Assembly (NCBI GenBank): GCA_005793345.1 | Contig: SXSU01000105.1 | Span: 1-41,334, forward strand | Source: Bdellovibrionales bacterium | Lineage (GTDB): Bacteria > Bdellovibrionota > Bdellovibrionia > Bdellovibrionales > Bdellovibrionaceae | Direction: 5' to 3' | DNA: 41,334 bases | Shown here: in pieces, positions 1 to 9,008 of the stretch | How positions within the stretch are numbered: position 1 is the first letter of the stretch | Layout: each line of letters opens with the position of its first letter | Program-made: the position numbers and the translations under genes | The notes under the pieces: generated by a model | The model's input: the letters and a program-made list of their open reading frames with translations, nothing else | Database searches by the model: none | Told to the model about the DNA's origin: nothing

Positions 1-303
<303 letters not shown>

Positions 304-384
304 TCACCCAAACTATAGTTTATTTGCTCACAATTATTTCTATCGTTTTTGGTAAAAATTGTCTATGAATGTTTAATGTAAATA

Positions 385-840
385 TTAGTTTAGCTCATTG
401 CTATAAATTATTTTTCGAACAATCCCCATTGAGAAGCCACGGGTCAGAAGTTTTTGACCAATTTTTTCTTTATGTTCGCGTTCAAGTTTTTCAATATCAA
501 GAGATAATTTCATTTTTTTTGCAATTTGAAGTGCTAAACTTTTTGCATTCAAATATTCTTGGTCATCATTAATTGGGCTAGGGGGGAGACCTTTTTGTTG
601 AAGATAATTTTGAATATATCTGATACCTTTTTTCTTTTTCTGGAGTCGTTCGACATGACGTTCGCTAAGGCGGTTGGGGTCAGACATATAACCACGTTCT
701 TTTGCCCAATTTATTGCTTTTTCTATATCATGGATTTCAAATTCAAATTTACTCAGTTTTTGCCGAAGTTCTTTTTCGCTGTGATCTCTACGATGAAGGT
801 AATAAATAATCTTGTCTTTAATTTTTTGCAAAATATCCAT
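385..840 (-). CDS. recX: Regulatory protein RecX
   Basis: RecX modulates RecA filament extension during recombination and the SOS response. The 151-aa product has the helical RecX layout: YLHRRDHSEKELRQKL near residues 14-29 is the family signature, followed by a WAKERGYMSD-type turn and a later KKKKGIRYIQNYLQQKGL segment matching the 'kG..rI...L..kGi' repeat. The length is normal for the family. It sits just upstream of alaS on the same strand, a conserved neighbourhood. No recA gene precedes it; the upstream 430 bp hold only decayed sequence, so recX probably has its own promoter. A TATAAT-like hexamer at 885-890 (minus strand) is a candidate -10, but no good -35 pairs with it. Confidence 0.88.
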   Translation of the reverse strand: MDILQKIKDKIIYYLHRRDHSEKELRQKLSKFEFEIHDIEKAINWAKERGYMSDPNRLSERHVERLQKKKKGIRYIQNYLQQKGLPPSPINDDQEYLNAKSLALQIAKKMKLSLDIEKLEREHKEKIGQKLLTRGFSMGIVRKIIYSNELN

Positions 841-885
841 ATTAATTCTAACTTAATCATATTTTAATAAAAATACAGTTAAAAA

Positions 886-1150
886 TTATAATCTAGTAAA
901 ATAATAACTAGGATCAATGATTTCTAAGTTTGCATATTCGGGAGTGTTTGAAGCTGTCTTTATAAGAGTTTGATTATAAATACTTTTCCAACTGCATCTT
1001 TTGTTTCTAAAACCCTCTCCAAAATAATATGAATTTTAAATATTTTGATAATTAAAATCTTTACCATTAGAGATTGAAATAATAAATTTATTTGGCAAAT
1101 TCGAGTTTTTCCTCATCAGTTATTGAGTTTAAAGCTGATTTATAAGATTA
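886..1150 (-). pseudogene. Decayed protein-coding remnant, family unknown
   Basis: This stretch has no intact gene, but the minus strand reads like broken coding sequence. One frame gives KSALNSITDEEKLEFAK and then a stop. A second frame gives KFIISISNGKDFNYQNI, one stop, then NSYYFGEGFRNKRCSW and a further ~30 residues ending near LEIIDPSYYFTRL. The amino-acid composition looks natural and the breaks are one frameshift and one stop, as expected for a gene that has recently lost function. I do not recognise the family. The limits are approximate. It lies between recX and another pseudogene, so the 841-1780 interval as a whole appears to be decaying. Confidence 0.45.
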
Positions 1151-1273
1151 CATAATTAAAAATGAAAATATTATTTTTCTAATTATCATAAGAGAACCCT
1201 TCGAGTTTTAACCCAACCCTAAATTCTGAACCCTAGCTCAAAGTAAACTTTAACAAAATTCAATTGGAAAAGA

Positions 1274-1771
1274 TTAGATTAATTGACGTAGTTTTTCTTT
1301 AAAAAAAGTCTGCACCTCATTTATAAAGGTTGAATGGACTTTACTGTGATATGGCTGATTGAAGAATTGCAGATAAACAGGAACTCGCAAGACACGCTTG
1401 GGTTCCAGAATTTCTATATTAGATTCATGCTCAATTAGGTGGAGAGGTACAATCGCTTTTCCATAGCCATTTTTAACACCATCAATTAGTCCATAGACGT
1501 CATCTAGGTAGCGCATCGTCAAAGGTTTGAATGGTAATTTATTTTGAGAAAAATAACTTCTTGTCGTTATATCACTTTCGTCATGATCCAAGTATATATC
1601 TACGTCTGGTGCCCTTTGGCTTTGATGGCTTGTTATTCTGAACCAATTAAAGAATTTGAAATTCACCGTAGTATTTTTGAAGTGGTTTTAGTTAATGATC
1701 AATCTCATTTAAAATTAATATTACGAGGATCAGGGATACCCAATGGATATAGCTTATATTGTAACTTAAAA
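1274..1771 (-). pseudogene. LysR-family transcription regulator remnant
   Basis: The intact part (from a possible GTG at 1666) encodes 130 residues. From APDVDIYLDHDESDITTRSY onward, including MRYLDDVYGLIDGVKNGYGK and IVPLHLIEHE, they resemble the C-terminal effector-binding domain of LysR regulators. The region just upstream continues the same kind of domain in other frames: LKPLQKYYGEFQIL in a second frame and LYPLGIPDPRNINFK in a third, each ended by a stop. No helix-turn-helix N-terminus is present. At least two frameshifts plus 5' loss make this a pseudogene. The frame assignment is directly visible; the LysR assignment rests on pattern recognition of the domain. Confidence 0.7.
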
Positions 1772-1956
1772 GAATTTTAAGAATTTAGAATAAGAAGTAA
1801 TTATGATATTCAATTCATTCTACTTTTTAATCTCTATTGTTCTTATAGAAGCCTTTTAGATCTGTAATCCATTAGTGAAATTTAGTATCTCATACGTCTT
1901 TATGAAAAATTTATTCTAATGTTTAAATAATAACAGGTGAATTTAATATTGAATTT

Positions 1957-1965
1957 TGTTATAAT
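1957..1965 (+). promoter_or_regulatory. Extended -10 promoter element (candidate)
   Basis: TGTTATAAT is a perfect extended -10 box, 81 bp upstream of the start of the exported protein at 2046. No convincing -35 lies at 17 bp, which is acceptable for extended -10 promoters. Not tested by any comparison. Confidence 0.4.
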
Positions 1966-2045
1966 CGATACCGTTCCAAATGTTGTGGAATTTTATTTGA
2001 AATTAGATAATTAACAACAATTAAAAAAAATACTAAGGAAGAAAA

Positions 2046-2594
2046 ATGCGTATACTTATTTTAACGAGTTTTGTTTTAGCCGGAATTATGACTTTTGCTG
2101 GGGAAAACGATAGTATCTCCAAGGTGCCCAATGACCAAATGCCATTATTTTCCTGTAATGCCAAATTGACTAATTTTTTGGAAGGCAATAAATATGTTGA
2201 GTCAAAAGTGAGCCGAAATGAAGGGTTTTCTGGAACAGTTCTCGTTAATTTAAAGGTTTCAGGCGAAGAAATCTCATATCTTGAGGTCTTGACTGGACAG
2301 AGAGAAAAATCAACTTCTCAAAAATTACTAAACAATTTGCTGCGTATTTTCGGCCCATCTCAGCTAACGAATATGACTGGTTTAATTCCATTTCAGATCA
2401 CTACAATATACAATACCTTGATTTATCAGTTTGGAAAAAGTGAGTCTGAAAAATGGGGTTATTTTGAAGTCTTTGTTAATGAACAAGGTTCGCCTCTTGG
2501 TGCGTCCTTGACTCTCCATGAAGGTCAAGTAGTTAGGACCGGTGCTTGTGTTCCAGTAAATGGTTTCTATTATGAAAAACCAGTTGGATTTTGA
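2046..2594 (+). CDS. Small exported protein, unknown function
   Basis: A 182-aa protein of no family I recognise. The N-terminus MRILILTSFVLAGIMTFAGE is a short signal peptide with likely cleavage after residue ~18-19. The mature part is mostly beta-type sequence and has two cysteines (FSCNAK near 37 and TGACVP near 168) that could form a disulfide in the periplasm. The ATG follows AAGGA at about 7 nt, so the start is well supported. An 8-bp palindrome just after the stop (2604-2621) lacks a good T-tract and is only a weak terminator candidate. It stands alone, 150 bp before the next gene. Confidence 0.75.
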   Translation: MRILILTSFVLAGIMTFAGENDSISKVPNDQMPLFSCNAKLTNFLEGNKYVESKVSRNEGFSGTVLVNLKVSGEEISYLEVLTGQREKSTSQKLLNNLLRIFGPSQLTNMTGLIPFQITTIYNTLIYQFGKSESEKWGYFEVFVNEQGSPLGASLTLHEGQVVRTGACVPVNGFYYEKPVGF

Positions 2595-2743
2595 ATTCAA
2601 AACAACAAATTTTAATTTGTTAGAGAAAAATTTTAGAATTTTCTGATTTTAGATACCACAACAATTGGAAAGTTATCGTCATGATTCAAAGTCCCTTTCT
2701 AGTGGTATAAAGCCAAGCATAGTTATTGCTCTACTACTCAAAC

Positions 2744-3700
2744 ATGACATTCAAAAAACCTCACCAATATTATATTCTATTTAAGTTGTCAAAATTTTGG
2801 ACAATTGTATTTTTACAATTGTCACTATTCAATATCAAGGCAATGTCAAATATAAGCACCAATAAATGTAGCGGGCTTTTCTCGACAAACAAACTCTGTT
2901 CTAACTGTAAGTCCTTTAGTTTACAATCGACACCGGATAGTTGGACATTGTTCTCCCCTCGCTGGGAAAGAATTCAGCAAGTGATTTCCAAAGTTGTAAC
3001 AGGTTACGGAACAGGCTATATGATGACGTCACTTGAATTTGCAAACTCTTTAGACTTTGCGCCCTTAACCCAAACTCAAATTCGCAGTTACATAAATGTA
3101 AAATCTCATCATCAAATTGCATTTTTAATTTTACCAAAAACAGCCCAGTTAATTGATCTTAACATTGCATCAACATATCCTGATAATCCAACAAGATTTG
3201 TCACTTTTAGCGAGGATCAAAAGTGGCTTGTAACTAATTTACCGCAACTACTGGAGCTGCCCGCACAAAATTTAGTTATTTTGTCACATAAAGCAGACGC
3301 GTTTACTGCACTTCATGAGGTTTTACATATTAAAGATTTCGAAGCAATTTACCAATATGCTAAAGAAAAAAAATTAACCTATTTACTGAGATTGGATGTA
3401 CTTACAGTTTTGAGTGAACTACATGCTTATCAAGAACAATTTCGTGCGATCAGTGCTGAAGTTCCAAATAGTAGAGCTTCTGCTGCAGATGGACTCGCAA
3501 TTGATTTAAAAAATCAGATTGGTGTGATATTTGCAAAAATGAGTATTGAGCAACGAAGTGAATTGCAGAAAATTACAGGTTTAATTGGTCAAGAATTGGA
3601 AGATTATCGAAACTTTTTAAAAAATGGTCCAAGTTTTAGGTCGTGGTCTGAAATTTTAGGAATGCTAAATTCAGATGTTTTCAAGGAGAATATGCAATGA
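2744..3700 (+). CDS. Exported protein with HExxH motif (putative zinc metallopeptidase)
   Basis: A 318-aa protein from the ATG; an upstream in-frame TTG at 2726 is possible but has no better ribosome site. Residues ~20-34 form a hydrophobic segment, FWTIVFLQLSLFNIKA, that looks like a signal peptide after a basic N-terminus. Four cysteines cluster at about residues 42-57. The stretch FTALHEVLHIKDF carries HEVLH at 191-195, a zinc-binding HExxH, and SELHAYQE near 225 could supply the third ligand of a gluzincin. No standard peptidase family is recognised, so function is inferred from the motif. The stop overlaps the ATG of the J-domain gene by 4 bp, so the two are translationally coupled and probably act together. 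Confidence 0.72.
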   Translation: MTFKKPHQYYILFKLSKFWTIVFLQLSLFNIKAMSNISTNKCSGLFSTNKLCSNCKSFSLQSTPDSWTLFSPRWERIQQVISKVVTGYGTGYMMTSLEFANSLDFAPLTQTQIRSYINVKSHHQIAFLILPKTAQLIDLNIASTYPDNPTRFVTFSEDQKWLVTNLPQLLELPAQNLVILSHKADAFTALHEVLHIKDFEAIYQYAKEKKLTYLLRLDVLTVLSELHAYQEQFRAISAEVPNSRASAADGLAIDLKNQIGVIFAKMSIEQRSELQKITGLIGQELEDYRNFLKNGPSFRSWSEILGMLNSDVFKENMQ

Positions 3701-5319
3701 ATTTTCAATCGAAATTAAACGAAATTGGAATATTTAAACACGTATTAAAAAATTTTAAATTATTTTTGATGTTCGGGCTTTTATTTTTCTCACTAAATAT
3801 ATACGCTGAGGATTTCTATAATATTTTAGGATTAAATAAATCAGCATCTCAATCTGAAATCAAAAGTGCTTATCGCAAACAAGCTCAAAAGCTCCATCCA
3901 GATCGAAATCTAAATAATCCTAATGCAGATGCTATAATGGCAAAATTGAATAAAGCTTATGAGGTATTATCTGATCCCATGGCACGTTCTACATATGATC
4001 GATATGGAACATATAAAACTTCAAGTGCAGAAGATACAACTAAGTCACGTGTCCAAATGGACATTGAGTATGCCGATAGTGTAGGTCCTATGTATTCTAA
4101 TGCTAAATGGACTTATGAATCTGCAAGTCATAGATTTTATGACAACCGAACTAGAAAGTGGTTATTTGTCAAAAATAACTATTTTCGTAGTGAAGAAGGT
4201 TGGTTATTTTATCCTGAAGATGGTACTTATTTCAATACTGACTTGCGAGCTAATTGGAATCCCGAAAATAATATTGGTTGGTATCGACGAACGAGTAACT
4301 TAAGTGATAAAATAATCCCAATTAATTTTATCAATGGGTTTTCTCAAAATGCAATTTATGAACCTGGTACAGTCTCAGATTCATCACATCTTTTTGATGA
4401 ACTAATGAATCCTGTTAATCTTTTGAACTTTAAAAATAATATTGGAAACCGCAATGACCTAATGAAAGAATTTGACAAGTTAATATGGACAGAATCACAA
4501 GTAAAAGATTTTATCGGACGAGCTAAAGCTCATATAACAATATTAGCTATCCCAGAAATGAAAACATTTTTCACTGGAGATTCGTGGTATTTTAATGCGG
4601 CGATGGAAGCAGTTTTAGATTACGAAATTGTCAGACAGAACCCTGAAATTGTTGTTGATTTTATAAGGAGATCCCAAGATCAATATAAAGAAGAAATATC
4701 TAAACAACTTTTTATGAAAGAAGATTGGTTAACACATAGAAATTCGTCAATATGGCTAAGCGAGCTTTTCAGTTATTCTCGCGGTAGAAAAGCTTATTTA
4801 GATGCGGTATTTTTTGGAGATCGTTCAAATCTTGTAACAAAACTGACCAAATTTAAAAGCGCATATTTGGTAATGGAAAAGGTAGGAATGGATTCGATAA
4901 CTGTGGATCACTTGCTCGGATGTCTTGGCTACCTTGGAGTTGATGCCTATAATATTTTTGCAGATGAATTGAAGGCGTTGACTTACCATAAGTCATTTCT
5001 TGAATTGATAGCAACAATTGATCCCAATGCGACCCGGAATATTCAAATGTTTTTAGATTGGTATAAGCTCCAAGATTCAAAACGAGCACTTATTTTTGTG
5101 CAAGCTCTTAATATGGAAGGTGCAAAACGGGATGATTACTGGAAAATTTCACCTGATCATACGCAATATAATTTTGCAGAGTCAGAATATAATGATCATA
5201 AGTTAAAAACATCAGATGCCCGTATGCAATTTTTAAATATAAATTTACCAAAAAATAATTTGGTCTTGAGCCCTTCAAATTTTGAAGTACAAATATGCAA
5301 AAGCCTATTTAGGGATTGA
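3697..5319 (+). CDS. J-domain protein with N-terminal signal peptide or anchor
   Basis: A 540-aa protein. Residues ~22-37 (LFLMFGLLFFSLNIYA) are a hydrophobic signal-like segment, followed at once by a canonical J domain (about 39-103): DFYNILGLNKSASQSEIK, the HPD tripeptide at 67-69, and KAYEVLSDPMARSTYDRYG. J domains stimulate DnaK ATPase in the cytoplasm, so one behind a signal peptide is odd; it would be periplasmic if cleaved. The ~430-residue remainder has no G/F region, zinc fingers or DnaJ C-terminal domain and is rich in aromatic residues and tryptophan. Translation is coupled to the upstream HExxH gene (ATGA overlap, with AAGGAG at 3684-3689). The J domain is certain; the role is unknown. 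Confidence 0.9.
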   Translation: MNFQSKLNEIGIFKHVLKNFKLFLMFGLLFFSLNIYAEDFYNILGLNKSASQSEIKSAYRKQAQKLHPDRNLNNPNADAIMAKLNKAYEVLSDPMARSTYDRYGTYKTSSAEDTTKSRVQMDIEYADSVGPMYSNAKWTYESASHRFYDNRTRKWLFVKNNYFRSEEGWLFYPEDGTYFNTDLRANWNPENNIGWYRRTSNLSDKIIPINFINGFSQNAIYEPGTVSDSSHLFDELMNPVNLLNFKNNIGNRNDLMKEFDKLIWTESQVKDFIGRAKAHITILAIPEMKTFFTGDSWYFNAAMEAVLDYEIVRQNPEIVVDFIRRSQDQYKEEISKQLFMKEDWLTHRNSSIWLSELFSYSRGRKAYLDAVFFGDRSNLVTKLTKFKSAYLVMEKVGMDSITVDHLLGCLGYLGVDAYNIFADELKALTYHKSFLELIATIDPNATRNIQMFLDWYKLQDSKRALIFVQALNMEGAKRDDYWKISPDHTQYNFAESEYNDHKLKTSDARMQFLNINLPKNNLVLSPSNFEVQICKSLFRD

Positions 5320-5482
5320 ATAGGAATTACTTTTCTTGGAATAAATTTGATAAATTATTATTATTTTGGTCAAATCGTTTCCTGAAGATTAAAATTTATT
5401 TTTTATTTGTCTAGTGATATTACACAACGAGACTTAATATGGTATGTATATATTATTAACCTTTACCTTATTAAGGAATTTA

Positions 5483-5674
5483 ATGATTCACGCACCAATT
5501 TTAAAACGAATTGAACATAAGTTTAAAATTATTCAAGCTAAGCGACCTTTTTCTAAAATTAATATTGGAAAATTAAAAGAGCAACTTTCATTAGAATTAT
5601 CATTTAACTCTAATGCAATAGAAGGAAATAAGCTTACTCTAAAAGAGACCTATAAAAGATTTATAAGATGGTAG
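5483..5674 (+). pseudogene. Truncated Fic-family protein, N-terminal fragment only
   Basis: The ATG at 5483 follows AAGGA. The 63-residue product contains LELSFNSNAIEGNKLTLKET, which matches the N-terminal inhibitory helix of Fic AMP-transferases ([S/T]xxxE[G/N], here S-NAI-EG). The catalytic Fic core with HPFxxGNG is absent: the frame stops at 5674, 14 bp inside the 3' end of the convergent hrpB. It is best read as a remnant left by a deletion next to hrpB, although a free-standing inhibitor-like peptide cannot be excluded. Confidence 0.6.
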
Positions 5675-8207
5675 GGTCTTCTGGCCATTTATGTTTAGGG
5701 TAGTCAGCTTTAAGTGTAGGACGCATTTGCTTGTAAGCAGTATTCCAAAAAGATGCTAAGTCATTAGTTGTTTGTATGGGGCGCATATGTGGTCCCAATA
5801 AAATTAGTCGTAAAGTAATTTTACCATTTGCGATTAGAGGAGTTGATTTCCATCCAAAGGCGTCTTGAATTTTAAAACTAAGATTTACGCAATCATCTGT
5901 ATATTCAAGTTTAAATTTTTTTTGGTTAGGTGCAGTTATAAGTGATGGAAATTCAGATTTTATTATTTTAGAAAGCAATAATTTTTTATTATCTAGATTT
6001 TCTTCTATTTGATAATTATCCAATACGATCATTAAAACATCTTCCCAATTTTTATCTTCAATAAATTTTAAATTAGTTTCACCAAGAAGTGAAAGTTCAA
6101 TTATTTGTTGATCAAGTTTTTCATCCCAAACTGGCCAGGAATATTGTGGGTAAATTTTCTGAGCCCATTGATATCTTTTTATTAATTGTGATAATGAATC
6201 ATTTTTATGTTTAATAGACTGCCACATATTTTTTAGAACATCGACAAGTGAGATTTCATCTGGGGAACATTGTTTTTTAAGTTCATCTTCAATGGGCATG
6301 TTTTGCAACCATTTTTGTTCTAATTTAAAGAACTGATTTTTTGATTCATCATATTCAATTTTTTTCTGCAATCTGATCACTGAATCAAATTTACCAAGGA
6401 CCCATTCTTTTTTAACTGGGGTAGCAAAATCAACAATGGATTGAGAAGCGCCTTCAAGAGATCTTCCAGATAGTGTAATAAAAAACTCACAGTGTTGAAC
6501 TTGCGAACGAGTTGCGAGTTCAACACCCATACCACTCAAATGAATAGCCATAAGTGTTTTAGGTTTTCGACGACGACTTAAATTAAATGATAAACCATCA
6601 AAAATTATCTTATGAATTGTATCAGCATCATTAATATCAGTAAGTGGCTTTAAACAATACTTTGTATGAGATGAGCGGCAAAGTTTATCCGCGAAATTAT
6701 GAAGTGAAGTAAAGTATTTTTTATTTTTATCTTCATTGAGCTCATGAAGTCGAATAGCAATATCAGAATCAAAATTTAATGATGCAAGTGAGCTTAGATC
6801 TTGATTTCTCCAATAATCTTTTTCTGATAAAATTGAGACTATTTGGGCGCCCCATATGATTTCATTATTTTCGATAAACTTACAAAAAAGAAGGCTCAAA
6901 TCTAAGGGTAAATTATTTTTACTAACCGCTTTTCCAAGATTCGTGATAATTAATTTTTCATCAATCAATCCGCGTTCAATAAGTTGAGAAATTGCGGTAT
7001 CAATTTGTTTTACACTTGGCGCTTCAAACCATGAAAAGTTATTTGGGTTAGTGATACCCATGGTATTTAAAAATAAAACAGTTTCTGTTAAGTCTATTTT
7101 TAAAATTTCAGGACTCGAGAAATCAATAAAAGTTTTTTCTTCTTGCTCAGTCCACATTTTATAACAAAATCCATTTTTTTGTCTTGCTGATCGGCCTTGC
7201 CTTTGAATAGCAGAAGCCTTGGCAATACGTTGAGTTTTAAGTACCGGGTAAAATCTTTTATTATCAAGTGCCCATTCACGAGCTAGTCCTGAATCAATAA
7301 CGGTATCAACGTCATCTACTGTAAGGCTGCTTTCTGCTATATTTGTTGTTAAAATTATTTTAAATAAAAATGGTTTGTTAACTTTACTGATTAATACTTT
7401 TTTTTGCTCCTCAAATTCAATTTGACCGTGCAGCTCAAATATCAAAATATTTTTAAAAAATAAATCAGATTCAAGTTTTTCTTTTATTCGTCTAATTTCA
7501 GAAGTTCCAGGTAAAAATACTAATATATGATTTTCAGAATCAGACATTATTTTATTTTCAGTTACTAATTTTATTTTTTGAACCATTTTATCTATAAATA
7601 AATAATCAGTACGCAAAGTTTGGCTTTTGCTATCATATAATATAGCACAAGGAAATGTTAACCCCGGTACCTTAATTAATGGACTGTGTGGCCAATAACA
7701 TTGAAGTTGTTCTATATTCAATGTAGCCGACATCATCACAAGTTTTAAATCCGATCGTTCAAGTGTTTGAAGTTCTGTGGCCAAGCTTAAAGATACATCA
7801 GAATAAATATTTCTCTCATGAAATTCATCAAAAATTAAAATTCCCACATCCGAAAGTGAAGGATCATGTTGTAATTTTTTCCATAACAACGCTTCAGTTA
7901 TAAAAATAATTTTTGTTTCTGGTGAAGTTTTATTTTCAAGCTTTACTTGATAACCTATTTCTTTTCCAACAGTCCAGTTTTGTTCTTCAGCGATACGTTC
8001 ACATGATGAACGGGCAGCGATTCTTCTTGGCTCAAGTATTATAATTTTTTTATCCGTGACGGAAATTAGCGATGGAGGAACGCGAGTCGTTTTACCTGCC
8101 CCTGGTTCTGCGGCAATGATGAGTTGATTGTTATTCAGCAAAATTGAGTTAATTTTATCTAGATAATGATCAATTGGTAATTTAATAAATTGAGTTTGAG
8201 CCGCCAT
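5661..8207 (-). CDS. hrpB: ATP-dependent helicase HrpB
   Basis: A DEAH-box superfamily 2 RNA helicase-like protein of 848 aa, the usual HrpB length. Visible motifs in order: Walker A EPGAGKTTR (34-42), motif Ia LEPRRIAARS (59-68), Walker B DEFHER (127-132), SAT (160-162), LTTNIAESSLT (287-296) and motif VI QRQGRSAR (335-342). The long C-terminal part contains RRRKPKTLMAIHL-type and 'LILLGPHMRPIQTT' stretches seen in the HrpB C-terminal domain. Its cellular role is poorly defined; in some bacteria a relative (HrpA) acts on mRNA or stalled ribosomes. It is the last gene of a same-strand run with an M23 peptidase and an RsmI-like methylase. The start ATG has only a weak upstream ribosome site. 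Confidence 0.95.
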   Translation of the reverse strand: MAAQTQFIKLPIDHYLDKINSILLNNNQLIIAAEPGAGKTTRVPPSLISVTDKKIIILEPRRIAARSSCERIAEEQNWTVGKEIGYQVKLENKTSPETKIIFITEALLWKKLQHDPSLSDVGILIFDEFHERNIYSDVSLSLATELQTLERSDLKLVMMSATLNIEQLQCYWPHSPLIKVPGLTFPCAILYDSKSQTLRTDYLFIDKMVQKIKLVTENKIMSDSENHILVFLPGTSEIRRIKEKLESDLFFKNILIFELHGQIEFEEQKKVLISKVNKPFLFKIILTTNIAESSLTVDDVDTVIDSGLAREWALDNKRFYPVLKTQRIAKASAIQRQGRSARQKNGFCYKMWTEQEEKTFIDFSSPEILKIDLTETVLFLNTMGITNPNNFSWFEAPSVKQIDTAISQLIERGLIDEKLIITNLGKAVSKNNLPLDLSLLFCKFIENNEIIWGAQIVSILSEKDYWRNQDLSSLASLNFDSDIAIRLHELNEDKNKKYFTSLHNFADKLCRSSHTKYCLKPLTDINDADTIHKIIFDGLSFNLSRRRKPKTLMAIHLSGMGVELATRSQVQHCEFFITLSGRSLEGASQSIVDFATPVKKEWVLGKFDSVIRLQKKIEYDESKNQFFKLEQKWLQNMPIEDELKKQCSPDEISLVDVLKNMWQSIKHKNDSLSQLIKRYQWAQKIYPQYSWPVWDEKLDQQIIELSLLGETNLKFIEDKNWEDVLMIVLDNYQIEENLDNKKLLLSKIIKSEFPSLITAPNQKKFKLEYTDDCVNLSFKIQDAFGWKSTPLIANGKITLRLILLGPHMRPIQTTNDLASFWNTAYKQMRPTLKADYPKHKWPEDPTIL

Positions 8208-8254
8208 AGGCTGCTCATTTGATCAGAATTTAATTACACATGCAATTATAAACA

Positions 8255-8977
8255 TTAATTTTTGTAAGCGAGAATTATAAACTCGGCCTTTTGAATATTC
8301 TTTTCTGCTAATTCTTTAATAATTAAATTAGGAGTTCCCTCTACAATAAACTCAGTGTCTTGAGTAAGATTTATACCTAAGAGAAAAGTGCGTTTTGCAA
8401 AATAAGTTAATAAGTCATTTAAAGTTTTCTGTAATCGATAGGGGGTATCCATAATTATAAATGGGTTTAAATTTTGACTGAGCAATTTAAGTTCTTTATT
8501 TCGAGCTTCAGTTTCTGCTGGTAAAAAACCTTTGAAGTAAAATTCATAAATTCGCTCACTTGAAAGCGAAAGCAAGGTCATAATACTTGAAGCTCCAGGT
8601 GCACTTGTTACTTTTAATTTATTTTTTCTAAAAATTTTAACTAACTGAAATCCTGGATCACAAAATCCTGGAGTTCCACAGTCGCTGACAAGTACAGCTT
8701 TTTTATTTTTACATTTTTCAAATATTTCATTGATATCTTCTTGAGTTGAATGCTCATTAATGACATGCATTTCTTTTCGTTCAATTTGATTGAGTTTAAG
8801 AAGTTTACTTAGCTCTTTAAACTCTTCTCCAATTACAACCTCTGCTTCTTTCAATAATGAAAGAGCACGGAGAGAAATATCGTTTTTATCTCCAATAGGT
8901 GTTGCTATTAAAGTCAGTGAAGAAATCGAAGAAGAGAAAGAATCAACAGATTGAGACGTTTCAGAATTTACAGACAT
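8255..8977 (-). CDS. RsmI-like 16S rRNA (cytidine-2'-O)-methyltransferase
   Basis: A 240-aa SAM-dependent tetrapyrrole-methylase-fold protein. LTLIATPIGDKNDISLRAL near residues 22-40 matches the RsmI start, followed by VINEHS and VSDCGTPGFCDPG, the RsmI signature (usually VSDAGTPGISDPG), then SAPGASSIMTLLSLS. RsmI modifies C1402 of 16S rRNA in the decoding centre. This protein is shorter than typical RsmI (about 280 aa) and lacks the C-terminal domain. It also has a Ser-rich N-terminal lead. It might therefore be a divergent paralogue rather than RsmI itself, and I give no symbol. It lies 31 bp after the M23 gene and 47 bp before hrpB, suggesting cotranscription. Confidence 0.82.
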   Translation of the reverse strand: MSVNSETSQSVDSFSSSISSLTLIATPIGDKNDISLRALSLLKEAEVVIGEEFKELSKLLKLNQIERKEMHVINEHSTQEDINEIFEKCKNKKAVLVSDCGTPGFCDPGFQLVKIFRKNKLKVTSAPGASSIMTLLSLSSERIYEFYFKGFLPAETEARNKELKLLSQNLNPFIIMDTPYRLQKTLNDLLTYFAKRTFLLGINLTQDTEFIVEGTPNLIIKELAEKNIQKAEFIILAYKN

Positions 8978-9008
8978 AGAGTTTCTTTCATCTTCACACT
9001 AGAATTAA

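Noticed and set aside
1544..1780. 78-aa plus-strand open frame
   Set aside because: Lies antisense to the LysR remnant, no ribosome site, no sensible domain.
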